Positions 17,001-25,134 of a DNA stretch of 32,631 nt are shown here, in pieces. Position 1 is the first letter of the stretch. Each line of letters starts with the position of its first letter. A program made the translations under genes and the position numbers. The stretch covers positions 45,976 to 78,606 of the forward strand of contig NZ_QJKB01000016.1 of assembly GCF_003201815.1 (NCBI RefSeq), in the 5' to 3' direction. Source of the stretch: Undibacterium pigrum (GTDB lineage: Bacteria > Pseudomonadota > Gammaproteobacteria > Burkholderiales > Burkholderiaceae_D). The notes beneath the pieces were generated by a model. It ran no database searches and had not been told where the DNA came from. It saw only the letters and a program-made list of their open reading frames with translations.

Positions 17001-18238
17001 AAAGGCAGATGCTCTGCAAAATTTGCCAGGGTCTGCAAATCCAGGGTCTTGGCGTACAGTTCTACCTTTTCAGCCTGGCCTTTGTCACCCGGGGTAAATG
17101 TTTCCTTGATGGTAGTGGCGGGCAATTGTTGGCCATCACGGGTACGCATGGAAAAATTGATAAGTGAAACACTATGGCCAGCCTTTCCAGTGAGGGCTGC
17201 GAAAAACTTTTGCTTTGCTGTGTGTGTTTCACTAGCGACCAGACGACCACTGACCAGTGCCACATCAAGCTCAGGTAAATCAGCACGAAACTTACCTTTA
17301 ACATCAGCCAGGCTCAAGTCAGCCGTCAGGTCTGCCAGACGGCCCTTGTCGAGATACAACCAGGCACGAATGGAACCATAGGCTTTTTTAACATCGGCCG
17401 GGTAATCTATATATGTCTTCAGTGCAGCCAGGTCAGTACGGTGCAGGTCGGCATATAAGTCTCCAGTCCACAAAGAAAAGTCTGAAATTTTCTTGGCAAA
17501 GACAGGGTGCTGAAAATCACCACGAATATCGAGTGGTGCAGACAAACTGGCATCCGGCGTCGCCTTCAATGCAAAGCGATGGTGACGCCACTGGTTTTGC
17601 AGCAGGAAATTCACATCCGGCAAGTTCAGTTCAGCAGCATTACGCATTTTATCTGTCCACCGTACGCTGGCCTTGCGTATCAGGACTTCATGCTGGGCCA
17701 ACACCCAGTCCAGCCCCTGCCCCTTGCCTTCTGCTGCCGGGTCAATATGAAAACCACCTACAAAGAATTTGCCATCGGCTTCCCGCTGGATATCCAGTGC
17801 GGCCTGATTGATGACGATACGCTCGAAGCGCAAATCAGCAACGGCCAGCGTCCACCATGACATGGTGGCAGAGACTTCAGGCAAAACCAGTGCCTGTTTG
17901 CCCTGTTTGTCATACAGGACAACATTTTCGAGCAGCAATTGCGGGTTCAGTCCCTGCCAGGAGGCATGCAAATTAGCAATCTGCAATTGTCGTCCCAGAG
18001 AGGCAGAAATTGCCTGCTCGATATCGGGCTTATACCTGTCAACATTGGGCAATACTACATAGCGCAACACCAGCACCAGGATGCAAAACAGGAAATACAA
18101 TGCCAATACCAGCTTGAGCGTAAAGCGCAGGCTCTTGTCGCAGGTACGCCAGGTGAAATGACACAGCCGCCAGAAGTGGCCAGGCTTGTTGTCCTCGACT
18201 GAGGTATTAGCAATGTTTTCTTGATCTGCTTGTGTCAT
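14060..18238 (-). CDS. yhdP: YhdP family AsmA-like protein (predicted inter-membrane lipid transport)
   Basis: This large AsmA-like protein (1392 aa from this start) has one N-terminal membrane helix, with the hydrophobic run LVLALYFLFCILVLVLRYVV. A long periplasmic beta-rich region follows, with the DUF3971/AsmA_2 layout of E. coli YhdP. YhdP, TamB and YdbH act as bridge-like carriers of phospholipids to the outer membrane. I chose the ATG at 18238. A TTG at 18277 would add 13 residues (MRKSYLQTNYILA) that look like untranslated leader. The first gene of the yhdP-nitrilase-tldD run, it is divergent from glnE. The C-terminus is charged (DNRDSSSANIKAASKP). Confidence 0.93.
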   Translation of the reverse strand: MTQADQENIANTSVEDNKPGHFWRLCHFTWRTCDKSLRFTLKLVLALYFLFCILVLVLRYVVLPNVDRYKPDIEQAISASLGRQLQIANLHASWQGLNPQLLLENVVLYDKQGKQALVLPEVSATMSWWTLAVADLRFERIVINQAALDIQREADGKFFVGGFHIDPAAEGKGQGLDWVLAQHEVLIRKASVRWTDKMRNAAELNLPDVNFLLQNQWRHHRFALKATPDASLSAPLDIRGDFQHPVFAKKISDFSLWTGDLYADLHRTDLAALKTYIDYPADVKKAYGSIRAWLYLDKGRLADLTADLSLADVKGKFRADLPELDVALVSGRLVASETHTAKQKFFAALTGKAGHSVSLINFSMRTRDGQQLPATTIKETFTPGDKGQAEKVELYAKTLDLQTLANFAEHLPLPADQRQMMVDFAPSGQLRDFTAKWQGTYPDVSSYSVKGQFIDLSMTAQAAQLARAKTATSSAKAAVPAIPGFENLSGTLEANDKGGSFILDSKDLSLRLPSYFVDPLMPFSRLNMHAQWQFVEQDKLVFQIHRMDVQQEGMRAVLSGKHVMSMRHGADAQPGEVDLTGSISGFDLKQLDRYIPAAAEEHLRHWLLNSILDGKANDVSVRVRGDLAHFPFHNTDGKKAHKGEFLIKGSLAGAKLDFSAGALNEEGKALWPVIEDIKGGFVFDKARMEITGDTAKTLGVDLKKVKAIIPDLSVHGATLNIDGAVSGSLQNMLAYVTASPVSGWLGHFLKEAKTSAPAALQLKLQLPLQHLIESKVLGILQFANNDVLLQPGIPQVTGLNGKLEFNETGVNLGTLKGMTLGGPVQITGGSQRDNSVKVKLDGMVTAEGLRKIMPASMADSLSDRISGSSKYTASIHVKKRQPEIMIDSTLAGMALNFPAPLKKGVAEAMPLHFELLPHAGPDAQTLRDEIRVNLGTSINAKYFRQKQGAAPWQVLRGGIGVNAPAPEPDSGLNANIDLKLLNIDEWRRLMSPVAATGQARVAAERDSAEVDLSPYIEPTTMAARTAELHIMGKQLENVVVGVSRQNKIWQANIHSNQAAGYLTWSEGVNGQGVGNVTARLSNLIIPPSAATDVSELLEGKNTTAHIPGLDIIAENFELLNKKLGHLELQAVNQVNSQGGGREWLINKLLLKNADADFNASGKWASQGGDGRTQLTYVLDIANSGKLLERLGFADVLRGGKGKLEGEVHWNGLPFAMDIPSMNGQIKMVLSSGQFLKVDPGAAKLLGVLSLQSLPRRLTLDFRDVFSDGFAFDSIAGIAQIQQGVAKTDNLKMLGVNATVLLQGNADIVHESQDLNVTVIPVVNVGTASVVYGLAVNPVIGLGTFLAQLFLREPLSKAFTFEYKVSGSWKEPTVTKIDNRDSSSANIKAASKP

Positions 18239-18269
18239 TGCCAAGATGTAATTTGTTTGTAAGTAAGAC

Positions 18270-18322
18270 TTGCGCAAGAACCATGGGCTTTCGTTTCAGA
18301 AACCCTCATGACTCTTGCGCAA
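18270..18322. promoter_or_regulatory. Pair of palindromic TTGCGCAA boxes upstream of yhdP
   Basis: TTGCGCAA occurs at 18270-18277 (within the 10-bp palindrome CTTGCGCAAG) and again at 18315-18322 (CTTGCGCAAA). Their centres are 45 bp apart, in the yhdP leader. Two self-complementary boxes at this distance could be a dimeric-regulator site pair. No named regulator is implied. Confidence 0.3.
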
Positions 18323-18460
18323 ATCCTCACAATATGAACTGCAAAACAACAAGACCACGAATTTGTAAACATACGGCTGCTCAATAAACTGTCTTTATTC
18401 TATTTCTATGATTGACTTTACTATGCTCTGCCAGCCATACCACTTGCATGTCGCATCTTC

Positions 18461-18477
18461 ATACTCCCGCGGAGTAT
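18461..18477 (+). promoter_or_regulatory. 17-bp perfect dyad upstream of glnE
   Basis: ATACTCC-CGC-GGAGTAT is a perfect 7-bp inverted repeat with a 3-bp centre, about 105 bp upstream of the glnE ATG. It looks like an operator for a dimeric repressor or activator. Dyads of this size occur by chance about twice in a window this long, so position is the main argument. Confidence 0.35.
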
Positions 18478-18489
18478 AAATTTATTTCT

Positions 18490-18514
18490 GCTTGCCTGCA
18501 CTAGTCAGGCAAGC
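18490..18514 (+). other. Strong stem-loop in the glnE leader
   Basis: GCTTGCCTG (18490-18498) and CAGGCAAGC (18506-18514) form a perfect 9-bp stem with a 7-nt loop, 66 bp before the glnE start. There is no T-run after it on either strand, so it is unlikely to be a terminator. It may shape the glnE 5' leader. Confidence 0.4.
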
Positions 18515-18580
18515 CACCGGTCTCCTTATGGCTTAAAATCCATACAACACTGACCACTCTGCACCCAGACTGTATCTATT

Positions 18581-21343
18581 ATGACTGCAAGCACTGCTAT
18601 ACAGACCGAAATTCTTCAGGCTTCCCGTTTTTTTACTCATTGTATAGAAGCAGATGCCAGCCGAAATGAGCAATTGCAGCAAGTTTCTGAATTATCCTTG
18701 AGCACGGAGCATTTTGCGCAGTTTTTACAAAAAGAAATATGCCAGGGTGCAAGTCTTAACAAAGCCATGCGCCGCTTGCGCAAACTGGTGGTATGTAACC
18801 TGATCAAACGCGACCTGTGCGGGCAAGCTGATCTCAATGAAGTTGTGACAACTATCAGCCTGTTTGCTGACTTTGTAGTGCAACAGCACCTGCAAGCCTT
18901 GAATGCCGAAATGCAGGCCATGCATGGCATACCCATAGGAGAGGAAAGCGCCAGGGAGCAAGCCATGATCGTGCTCGGCATGGGCAAGCTGGGCGGTTAT
19001 GAATTAAATGTCTCTTCTGACATAGATTTGATTTTTTGCTACGCAGAAGATGGTGAGACCAGGACCACAGACCCGGCACAGCGCAGTTTGTCCAATCACG
19101 AATACTTCAGCCGTCTGGGTAAAAAGCTCATCGCCGCTATCTCTGAAGTGACTGAAGATGGCTATAGCTTTCGGGTCGATATGGCCTTGCGCCCGAACGG
19201 AGCCTCTGGCCCGCTGGTCGCCAGCTTCAATATGATAGAAGAGTACTTCCTGATACAGGGGCGCGAATGGGAACGTTATGCCTGGGTCAAGGCCAGAGCC
19301 ATGACGGGTAATGACGACGATATCGCTACCCTGGAAAAAATCATCCGTCCATTTGTATACCGCCGTTATCTTGACTATGGCGCGATTGACTCTCTACGCT
19401 CCATGCATGGCCAGATACGGGCAGAAGTGGTACGCCAGGAAACCAAGCATCCTGAGCGCAGCAATAATGTCAAACTCGGGCGGGGCGGCATACGTGAAGT
19501 GGAATTTCTGGCCCAGGTCTTCCAGCTGATACGTGGTGGCCGCGATGCCAGCCTGCGTGAGCGCTCTACCCGGCTGACTTTACAGACCCTGGCTGACAAG
19601 GGGATCATGGATGCCCCTGTCATCGACAAGCTGCTGACTTCCTATCGCTTTTTACGCAATCTGGAACATCGCCTGCAATATCTCGATGATGCCCAAACCC
19701 ATACTTTCCCGGCAAAGGACGAAGACCAGCAAAGAATTGCGCAAATGATGGGCTGCGCCAGTGTCGCAGAATTGCTGGAGCAATTACGCCCCCACCGCGA
19801 ATTCATCGCCGAGCAATTTGATGCGATTTTCCGCGATAAGGCAGAAAACAATAGTGAGAATGAGCAAGGTATGCTGGCAGTCAGCCTGTCCAGCCCTGAC
19901 AGTGATGAGCTGATTGCCGCCCATCTTGCTGGCCTGGAATTTTCAGCGCAGGATGCCAGCGCATTCAGCCAGCGCCTGGTGGCGACCTGGCAATCACCCA
20001 GGGTGCAATCCCTGTCCGAAGCCAGCCGCATGAAACTGGTGGCCCTCGTCAACAATGCCCTGAACATTATCGCCAGGCAAGGCAGCAATCAATTACTGGC
20101 ATGGAACCGCCTGCTGGATTTCATGGAAGCCATTGCCCGCCGGGCTGCTTATCTGGCCCTGCTGACCGAGTATCCACATGCGCTGGCACGGGTGATACGC
20201 ATGATGGCAGCATCAGACTGGGCAGCCAAGTTCCTGACCCGTCACCCACTATTACTGGATGAATTGCTGGATGAGTCCGCACTCCATCAGCGCCCTGACT
20301 GGCCCGCTTTCCGGCTGGATTTGCAAGAGCATCTGGCACAGCATGCAGGTGACACTGAAAGACAGATGGAAACCCTGCGTGAAATGCACCATGCCATGCA
20401 GTTCCGCTTGCTGGCACAGGATCTGGAAGGCCAGCTCAGTGTAGAACACCTGGCCGATGAACTCTCGCAACTGGCCGACATCATTGTTGAAGCTGTACTG
20501 CAATCAGCCTGGCAAACTGTCGCTACGCGGCATAAACCGGAACCTAGCTTCGCAGTAATCGCCTATGGCAAGCAAGGTGGCAAGGAGCTGGGCTATGCCT
20601 CTGATCTTGATGTGATTTTCCTGTATGAAGATGAAGACCAGGAAGCGCCAGCCAATTATGCCAAGCTGGCGCAACGTTTTATTACCTGGATGACAAGTCA
20701 TACGCCAGCAGGCATATTGTTTGACATTGATATCGCCTTGCGCCCTGACGGTGCCAGTGGCTTGCTGGTTTCTTCAGTCTCATCCTTTGCCCGCTACCAG
20801 GAAAAATCTGCCTGGTTGTGGGAACATCAGGCGTTGACGCGGGCACGCTTTTGCGCCGGTGACGCCATCATTGGTGAGCACTTTGAACAGATACGCGAAC
20901 AAGTCTTGCGCCAGACCAGGGATACTGAAAAATTGCGCAGTGAAGTCATCAGCATGCGCAAAAAAATGCGTGATGCCAATATCAACCGCACTGAGCTGTT
21001 TGATCTCAAACATGATGCCGGTGGCATGATAGACATCGAGTTCATCGTGCAATACCTGGTCTTGAAATATGCCAGCCAGTATCCAGAACTGACTGCCAAC
21101 AAGGGCAATATTGCCCTGCTGAAACGCTGCGGCGAACTTGGTTTGATAGACTTGTCGCTGGCGGCAAAAACTGCTGATGCCTACCGTCTGTTCCGCAAAC
21201 TGCAGCATGGCATACGTCTGCAAGGAGAAGATCGCGCCAGGGTCTTGCCGGAAGTAGTGGAGAAAGAAGCCAGCGCCATCAGGGAATTGTGGCAAAGCCT
21301 GTTTGCCGGTGTTGCGACTCAGGAAACAAAGTCCAGTATATAG
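18581..21343 (+). CDS. glnE: Bifunctional glutamine synthetase adenylyltransferase / adenylyl-removing enzyme
   Basis: GlnE adjusts nitrogen assimilation by adding AMP to, or removing it from, glutamine synthetase under PII control. The 920-aa length is typical. It carries two nucleotidyltransferase domains. The N-terminal adenylyl-removase has GMGKLGGYELN followed by SDIDLIF (133-152, metal-binding Asp147 and Asp149). The C-terminal adenylyltransferase has YGKQGGKELG followed by SDLDVIF near residue 660-680. Both active sites look intact. The start has no clear ribosome site, but the N-terminus reads normally. It is divergent from yhdP. No terminator is visible after the stop. Confidence 0.96.
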   Translation: MTASTAIQTEILQASRFFTHCIEADASRNEQLQQVSELSLSTEHFAQFLQKEICQGASLNKAMRRLRKLVVCNLIKRDLCGQADLNEVVTTISLFADFVVQQHLQALNAEMQAMHGIPIGEESAREQAMIVLGMGKLGGYELNVSSDIDLIFCYAEDGETRTTDPAQRSLSNHEYFSRLGKKLIAAISEVTEDGYSFRVDMALRPNGASGPLVASFNMIEEYFLIQGREWERYAWVKARAMTGNDDDIATLEKIIRPFVYRRYLDYGAIDSLRSMHGQIRAEVVRQETKHPERSNNVKLGRGGIREVEFLAQVFQLIRGGRDASLRERSTRLTLQTLADKGIMDAPVIDKLLTSYRFLRNLEHRLQYLDDAQTHTFPAKDEDQQRIAQMMGCASVAELLEQLRPHREFIAEQFDAIFRDKAENNSENEQGMLAVSLSSPDSDELIAAHLAGLEFSAQDASAFSQRLVATWQSPRVQSLSEASRMKLVALVNNALNIIARQGSNQLLAWNRLLDFMEAIARRAAYLALLTEYPHALARVIRMMAASDWAAKFLTRHPLLLDELLDESALHQRPDWPAFRLDLQEHLAQHAGDTERQMETLREMHHAMQFRLLAQDLEGQLSVEHLADELSQLADIIVEAVLQSAWQTVATRHKPEPSFAVIAYGKQGGKELGYASDLDVIFLYEDEDQEAPANYAKLAQRFITWMTSHTPAGILFDIDIALRPDGASGLLVSSVSSFARYQEKSAWLWEHQALTRARFCAGDAIIGEHFEQIREQVLRQTRDTEKLRSEVISMRKKMRDANINRTELFDLKHDAGGMIDIEFIVQYLVLKYASQYPELTANKGNIALLKRCGELGLIDLSLAAKTADAYRLFRKLQHGIRLQGEDRARVLPEVVEKEASAIRELWQSLFAGVATQETKSSI

Positions 21344-21629
21344 CGGCCGAAAGCTGTTCGACAAAGTAGTGATGCATGGCAATAAAAATACAGAAAAATG
21401 GTAGTTTGCGACTGCCAGGTTCTGCTGTTTGCCATGCGCGAATACAATACATCAAGAAATTTCTTGCAAAGAAAATCACAAAAAACCGACGACTGTCCCT
21501 ATATTGATATCGCCCATCCCTGGCTTTGCACATCTGTCATCAATTGTGTCAAAGTAATACCAATTTCTAGCAAGCGACGATGACCGGACGTCAACACCCT
21601 GACAGTCTTCACAATTCAATCTTCAAACG
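21344..21629 (+). promoter_or_regulatory. Gap between glnE and the kinase operon, with a 14-bp perfect palindrome
   Basis: This 286-bp gap holds no convincing gene. CAAGAAATTTCTTG at 21453-21466 is a perfect palindrome, about 164 bp upstream of the first kinase start, and could be an operator. The first kinase has only a weak ribosome site. Perfect 14-bp palindromes arise by chance about twice in a sequence this long. Confidence 0.3.
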
Positions 21630-22787
21630 ATGAGCAAGCAAGCCGCATTAGCGCTCCACACCAATAAGGAACACACAGAGTCAGCCAATGTTGCGCTGCC
21701 TGCTGTCCCATGGTGGAAGTCGACCATCGCGGTCGTCATGATCTGGAGCATCTTTGCACTGATCTGGACATCGACCAGTTATGTAGACGGCTTTGCGGAA
21801 AACGCAGTCAACCAGCGCGAGTGGGACTTCAAGCTTAATATCAGTGTGCTTGCACCCTACATCTTGCTTAATAGTGTTTTGGCAGTGTATTTCAATAAGT
21901 ATGCAGAAAAACTGTCCCGGCCTTACACCTTATGGTTACTGTTCATCGGCCTGATCCTTTTTTTCGTGCCTTTGGCAGAGATTTATCAATTGATTATTTT
22001 CAAGCAAAAGCTGACTGGCCGCTGGCCTGACATGGCAGATATAGTCAACAAATGCAGGCCAGAGAATTTTTCCCAAAGTGCGATGCATACCAGTCTGGCC
22101 TTTTTTGGTCAGGTTTTTTATACACACCGTTTGCTCCAACATCAGCGCGAACTTGCGTTCGAAAAAGCGAGGCAACAAAACCTCTCACTCAAAATCCGCA
22201 TATTACAAGGCAAGCTGGAGCCCTATTTTTTGCTCAGCTCGCTGGAGAATATACAGAAACTGATACACAGCGCAGCAAAGGCAGAAGCCAACACTGCCCT
22301 GGTACGCCTCAGCAACTTATTACGTTATGTGCTTGAGCATGACAGCAATGAAGCGATTCCTCTTGCCGACGAGATGCAGTTTTTACGTGATTATTTCAAC
22401 CTGCAAATGCTGTGCCTGGGACAAGGTTTTCGCGTCACCTGGGATAAGGAAGAGCGGGACTGGCACTCTTATACTTGCCCTGGCCTGATCTTGCTGAGCC
22501 TGGCTGATTCCAGTATCTGTCAAATGCTGAAGGAATATGCCGGCGGCAATCATCTCTTTGAGCTGCAATTCAAATGCTTTGTAAAAGATCACCGGTTTTG
22601 CGCCATCTTTTCTTTCCCACAAGCGCAGGTCTTGCCGCAAGCGATCAATCCGGGTTACACCATGGTAGAGCAGCGACTGGAAATTTTATTTGGCGAGCAG
22701 GCGCAGTTAAGCATGCACAGCAACCTGCAGGAACAGCGTCAAGCCATTTCCGTTCACTTTCCCTTGCAGACACTATCAGATGACTAA
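21630..22787 (+). CDS. Degenerate LytS-type sensor (putative pseudokinase)
   Basis: This 385-aa membrane protein has about four hydrophobic segments (near 31-50, 70-90, 101-124, 153-165) and a C-terminal His_kinase/HATPase-like region. The phosphoacceptor motif of this family, PHFLFN, reads PYFLLS: Tyr199 replaces the histidine. The ATP-binding N-box, normally QPLVENAI, reads LSLADSSI with no Asn. No GxG loop comparable to the partner's GHGLG is visible. It therefore probably neither binds ATP normally nor autophosphorylates. The following kinase starts inside its last codons (8-bp overlap at 22780-22787), so the two are translationally coupled. It may act as a regulatory or sensing half of a heterodimer. 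Alternatively, it could be a decaying gene, but the frame is fully open. Confidence 0.85.
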   Translation: MSKQAALALHTNKEHTESANVALPAVPWWKSTIAVVMIWSIFALIWTSTSYVDGFAENAVNQREWDFKLNISVLAPYILLNSVLAVYFNKYAEKLSRPYTLWLLFIGLILFFVPLAEIYQLIIFKQKLTGRWPDMADIVNKCRPENFSQSAMHTSLAFFGQVFYTHRLLQHQRELAFEKARQQNLSLKIRILQGKLEPYFLLSSLENIQKLIHSAAKAEANTALVRLSNLLRYVLEHDSNEAIPLADEMQFLRDYFNLQMLCLGQGFRVTWDKEERDWHSYTCPGLILLSLADSSICQMLKEYAGGNHLFELQFKCFVKDHRFCAIFSFPQAQVLPQAINPGYTMVEQRLEILFGEQAQLSMHSNLQEQRQAISVHFPLQTLSDD

Positions 22788-23889
22788 TTCAGGCTTAAGC
22801 AAAGCCAGGAGCAAGCTGTCTGTGGCTTATCTCGCCATCTTGCCATGGCTGGTATCGACTATCGTGCTTGGCATTGTCATGCTGACGCCAAAGCCAGGAC
22901 AACATTTGCCAGCAAATTTCAGGTTCATCTTGTGTTGGCATGTGGCAGGCACGCTGACGCTGGCACTCATCAATACTCTGATGGCCTTTGCTTATAGCCG
23001 CCACGCCTGCAAGATGCTGCGCATGAAAAATATGCTCATCACCGTCAGTTTGCTGCTGCTGACAGGCTTGCCTTTGACTGTGACAAATATCCTTGCGGCA
23101 AAAATGGCCCGTAACGGACAAGACCTGCATCAGTTGACCGAAGTGATCTTGCACTATAAAGCCGATGACTGGTATTACTTTGCCTGCGTCGTGCTCAGCA
23201 TATTCATGTTTCACACCAGCTATGCCGCATGGCGACAAGGCCATGAAAAAAAATTGCAACTGGAGATTACCGAGAGTGAAAACCTTGCATTACGCCTGCA
23301 CTTTTTACAAGGCCAGTTAAAGCCTCATTTTCTGTTCAATGCCCTCAACAGTATCAGTGCCCTGGTACGCGGCGAGGACCGCGAACTGGCAAGCAAGGCC
23401 CTGACCCAATTGAATAATCTGTTGCGCAATGCTGTACGTGCAAGCCAGTGCGAATGGTTGAACATGGCTGAAGAAATTGCCTTTGTGCAAGATTATCTAG
23501 CCATGCAATCCCTGCGGTTTGGTGACCGCATGCAGATACGCTTTGATATAGAAGGACAGGACTGGGGCCGTATCGCTGTTCCCCCTTTGTTGCTGCAGCC
23601 GCTGGTAGAAAATGCCATTCATCATAGCGTAGAAAACAGCCAGGAATATTGCGCCATTAGCCTGGCACTACGATTACAAGACAATATTGTCATGTTTGAA
23701 ATCTGCAATCCCTATTTCCCTCACATTCCAGACCGTGCCGGGCATGGGCTGGGAATTGCAACCATAGGACAACGACTGCTGATTCTTTACCAGCAAAATG
23801 CCCGTTTGCAAGTCCTTGCAGAAGCTGAGCTGTTTACAGCCAGACTAGAATTTCCGGCGCGCTCACTTGTGCGCCACATTTCCCAATAA
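22780..23889 (+). CDS. LytS/YehU-type membrane sensor histidine kinase
   Basis: This 369-aa kinase has about four membrane helices (near 13-35, 48-72, 84-106, 131-150). An intact catalytic region follows: the His_kinase motif KPHFLFNALNSI with phosphoacceptor His183, the N-box LLQPLVENAIHH with Asn278, and the G-box GHGLG (321-325). It should phosphorylate the LytTR regulator encoded 24 bp downstream. It overlaps the upstream degenerate sensor by 8 bp. The two share the LQG(Q/K)L(K/E)P(H/Y)FL segment and are evidently paralogues. The input signal is unknown; no extracellular sensor domain is recognisable between the helices. Confidence 0.92.
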   Translation: MTNSGLSKARSKLSVAYLAILPWLVSTIVLGIVMLTPKPGQHLPANFRFILCWHVAGTLTLALINTLMAFAYSRHACKMLRMKNMLITVSLLLLTGLPLTVTNILAAKMARNGQDLHQLTEVILHYKADDWYYFACVVLSIFMFHTSYAAWRQGHEKKLQLEITESENLALRLHFLQGQLKPHFLFNALNSISALVRGEDRELASKALTQLNNLLRNAVRASQCEWLNMAEEIAFVQDYLAMQSLRFGDRMQIRFDIEGQDWGRIAVPPLLLQPLVENAIHHSVENSQEYCAISLALRLQDNIVMFEICNPYFPHIPDRAGHGLGIATIGQRLLILYQQNARLQVLAEAELFTARLEFPARSLVRHISQ

Positions 23890-23913
23890 TTTCTCGATTC
23901 ACAAACGCTCTTC

Positions 23914-24687
23914 ATGAAAAAAATTCTGGTTGTCGATGATGAACTCCCGGCACTGACCAATATACAACTGGCTCTGCAAGCACACCGCGACTGGCAATTG
24001 GTGGCCAGTTGCCATTCCACAGCACAAGCACGGGCATTATTGCAAACAGAGCAAGTTGATTTGATCTTGCTTGACATAGAAATGCCCATGCAGTCTGGTC
24101 TGGAATTCGCCCGTGAACTCAGCGCCCAACCCAACCCACCACTGATTGTTTTTATTACCGCCTATAACAAGCACGCCGTGGCGGCCTTTGAAGTATTTGC
24201 GCTTGATTATTTGCTCAAGCCATTTGAAGACGAGCGTTTTGCCATCATGCTGGAACGTGCCAGTCTGATCATAGAAAAGAATCAGCAAGTGGCCCAGATT
24301 GCAGCAATGCAAGATTACTTCCGGGATCAGGATGCCCTCAATGCAGGTGAAAAAGCCCCCCTGCTCAATCATATCGTGGTGCGTTCCATGGGTCATATAG
24401 AGCGTATAGGTGTCCATGAAATCATCTGGCTCAGCGCGGCAGGAAATTATGTTGAACTGCATTTGCGCGACAGGATATTGCTGCATCGCTCCACCATCAC
24501 CTTCATGGAAGAGCATTTGCCTGCCGACCTGTTTGCCCGCCTGCATCGCAATTCCATAGTTCGCTGCGATGCCATGCGCAGCATAGGTGTCGATAGCGAA
24601 TATGGCTACTTCACCGCATTGAGTAATGGCGACAAAGTAAGCATCAGCGTCAGGAATTTCAAGCGCGCAAAAAAATTACTGGGCTAG
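23914..24687 (+). CDS. LytTR-family response regulator
   Basis: This 257-aa regulator has a receiver domain (about 1-120) with acidic pair Asp8/Asp9, phosphoacceptor Asp54 (LILLDIEMP), Thr82 and Lys102 (LLKPF). A LytTR DNA-binding domain (about 150-257) follows, with IIWLSAAGNYVELHL and FARLHRNSIVRCDAM. LytTR regulators bind paired direct repeats upstream of their targets. It is the third gene of a kinase-kinase-regulator operon. The adjacent TonB-dependent receptor gene, on the same strand after 447 bp, is a natural candidate target, but no clear LytTR repeat pair is visible there. Confidence 0.95.
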   Translation: MKKILVVDDELPALTNIQLALQAHRDWQLVASCHSTAQARALLQTEQVDLILLDIEMPMQSGLEFARELSAQPNPPLIVFITAYNKHAVAAFEVFALDYLLKPFEDERFAIMLERASLIIEKNQQVAQIAAMQDYFRDQDALNAGEKAPLLNHIVVRSMGHIERIGVHEIIWLSAAGNYVELHLRDRILLHRSTITFMEEHLPADLFARLHRNSIVRCDAMRSIGVDSEYGYFTALSNGDKVSISVRNFKRAKKLLG

Positions 24688-25134
24688 CAAGTGCGTGGTC
24701 GACTTCAGCCATGATTATTTGAAGCAAGCCTTTCCGGCCACCTGTTGAATATCTCAAAAAGACCATGAGAGTAGCAGCTGGCCCAGACACTATTTGGCGC
24801 CAATCTCAAGCGCACTCATCCCTGGTTTTGTTGCGCTTATCCCAATTATCGTAATTACAACACGCACAGCCCAATTCTCCAGCCTCTTGTCACTAGACAC
24901 ATATATTTACTTGTGTCCCATGACAAAGTGCTATTTACGAAATGGATACAAACGGAAATGCCAGGGTGATAACAGGCATCCGTCATCAAACGGGATGCAA
25001 AATCCTGCCATTTGCTGCAGGCAAAGTGTCATGACTATGCGCGTGGATACTCAGCAGCATCATATTCAATCAGACCACAAATCAGATTGGCTTGATCGTG
25101 CATTTCAATAAACAATTTATCAAAGGATGTCGCA
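24688..25134 (+). promoter_or_regulatory. Upstream region of the TonB-dependent receptor, with a GACACA-N10-TGTGTC dyad
   Basis: 447 bp without a credible gene. GACACA (24896-24901) and TGTGTC (24912-24917) form an inverted repeat around an AT-rich 10-bp core, about 220 bp before the receptor start. TATTTAC occurs twice, 28 bp apart, overlapping this region. A good ribosome site, AAAGGA, lies 7-8 nt before the ATG at 25135. I saw no cobalamin-riboswitch core (GCCACTG box) and no Fur-like box. Confidence 0.4.

Larger units (their letters stand above)
18239..18580. promoter_or_regulatory. Divergent yhdP / glnE promoter region
   Basis: This 342-bp non-coding segment lies between two divergent starts. 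It holds two TTGCGCAA boxes near yhdP, and a palindrome plus a strong stem-loop near glnE; each is described separately. TTGACT at 18413-18418 is a possible -35 element toward glnE, but no clear -10 box follows at the right distance. Neither start has an obvious Shine-Dalgarno sequence. Confidence 0.5.

Noticed and set aside
18239..18277. TTG start for yhdP 13 codons upstream
   Set aside because: Rare start codon and residues unlike a YhdP N-terminus; the ATG at 18238 fits better.
24688..25134. Cobalamin riboswitch before the TonB-dependent receptor
   Set aside because: No GCCACTG box or other core elements; only a loose GGCCACCTG.
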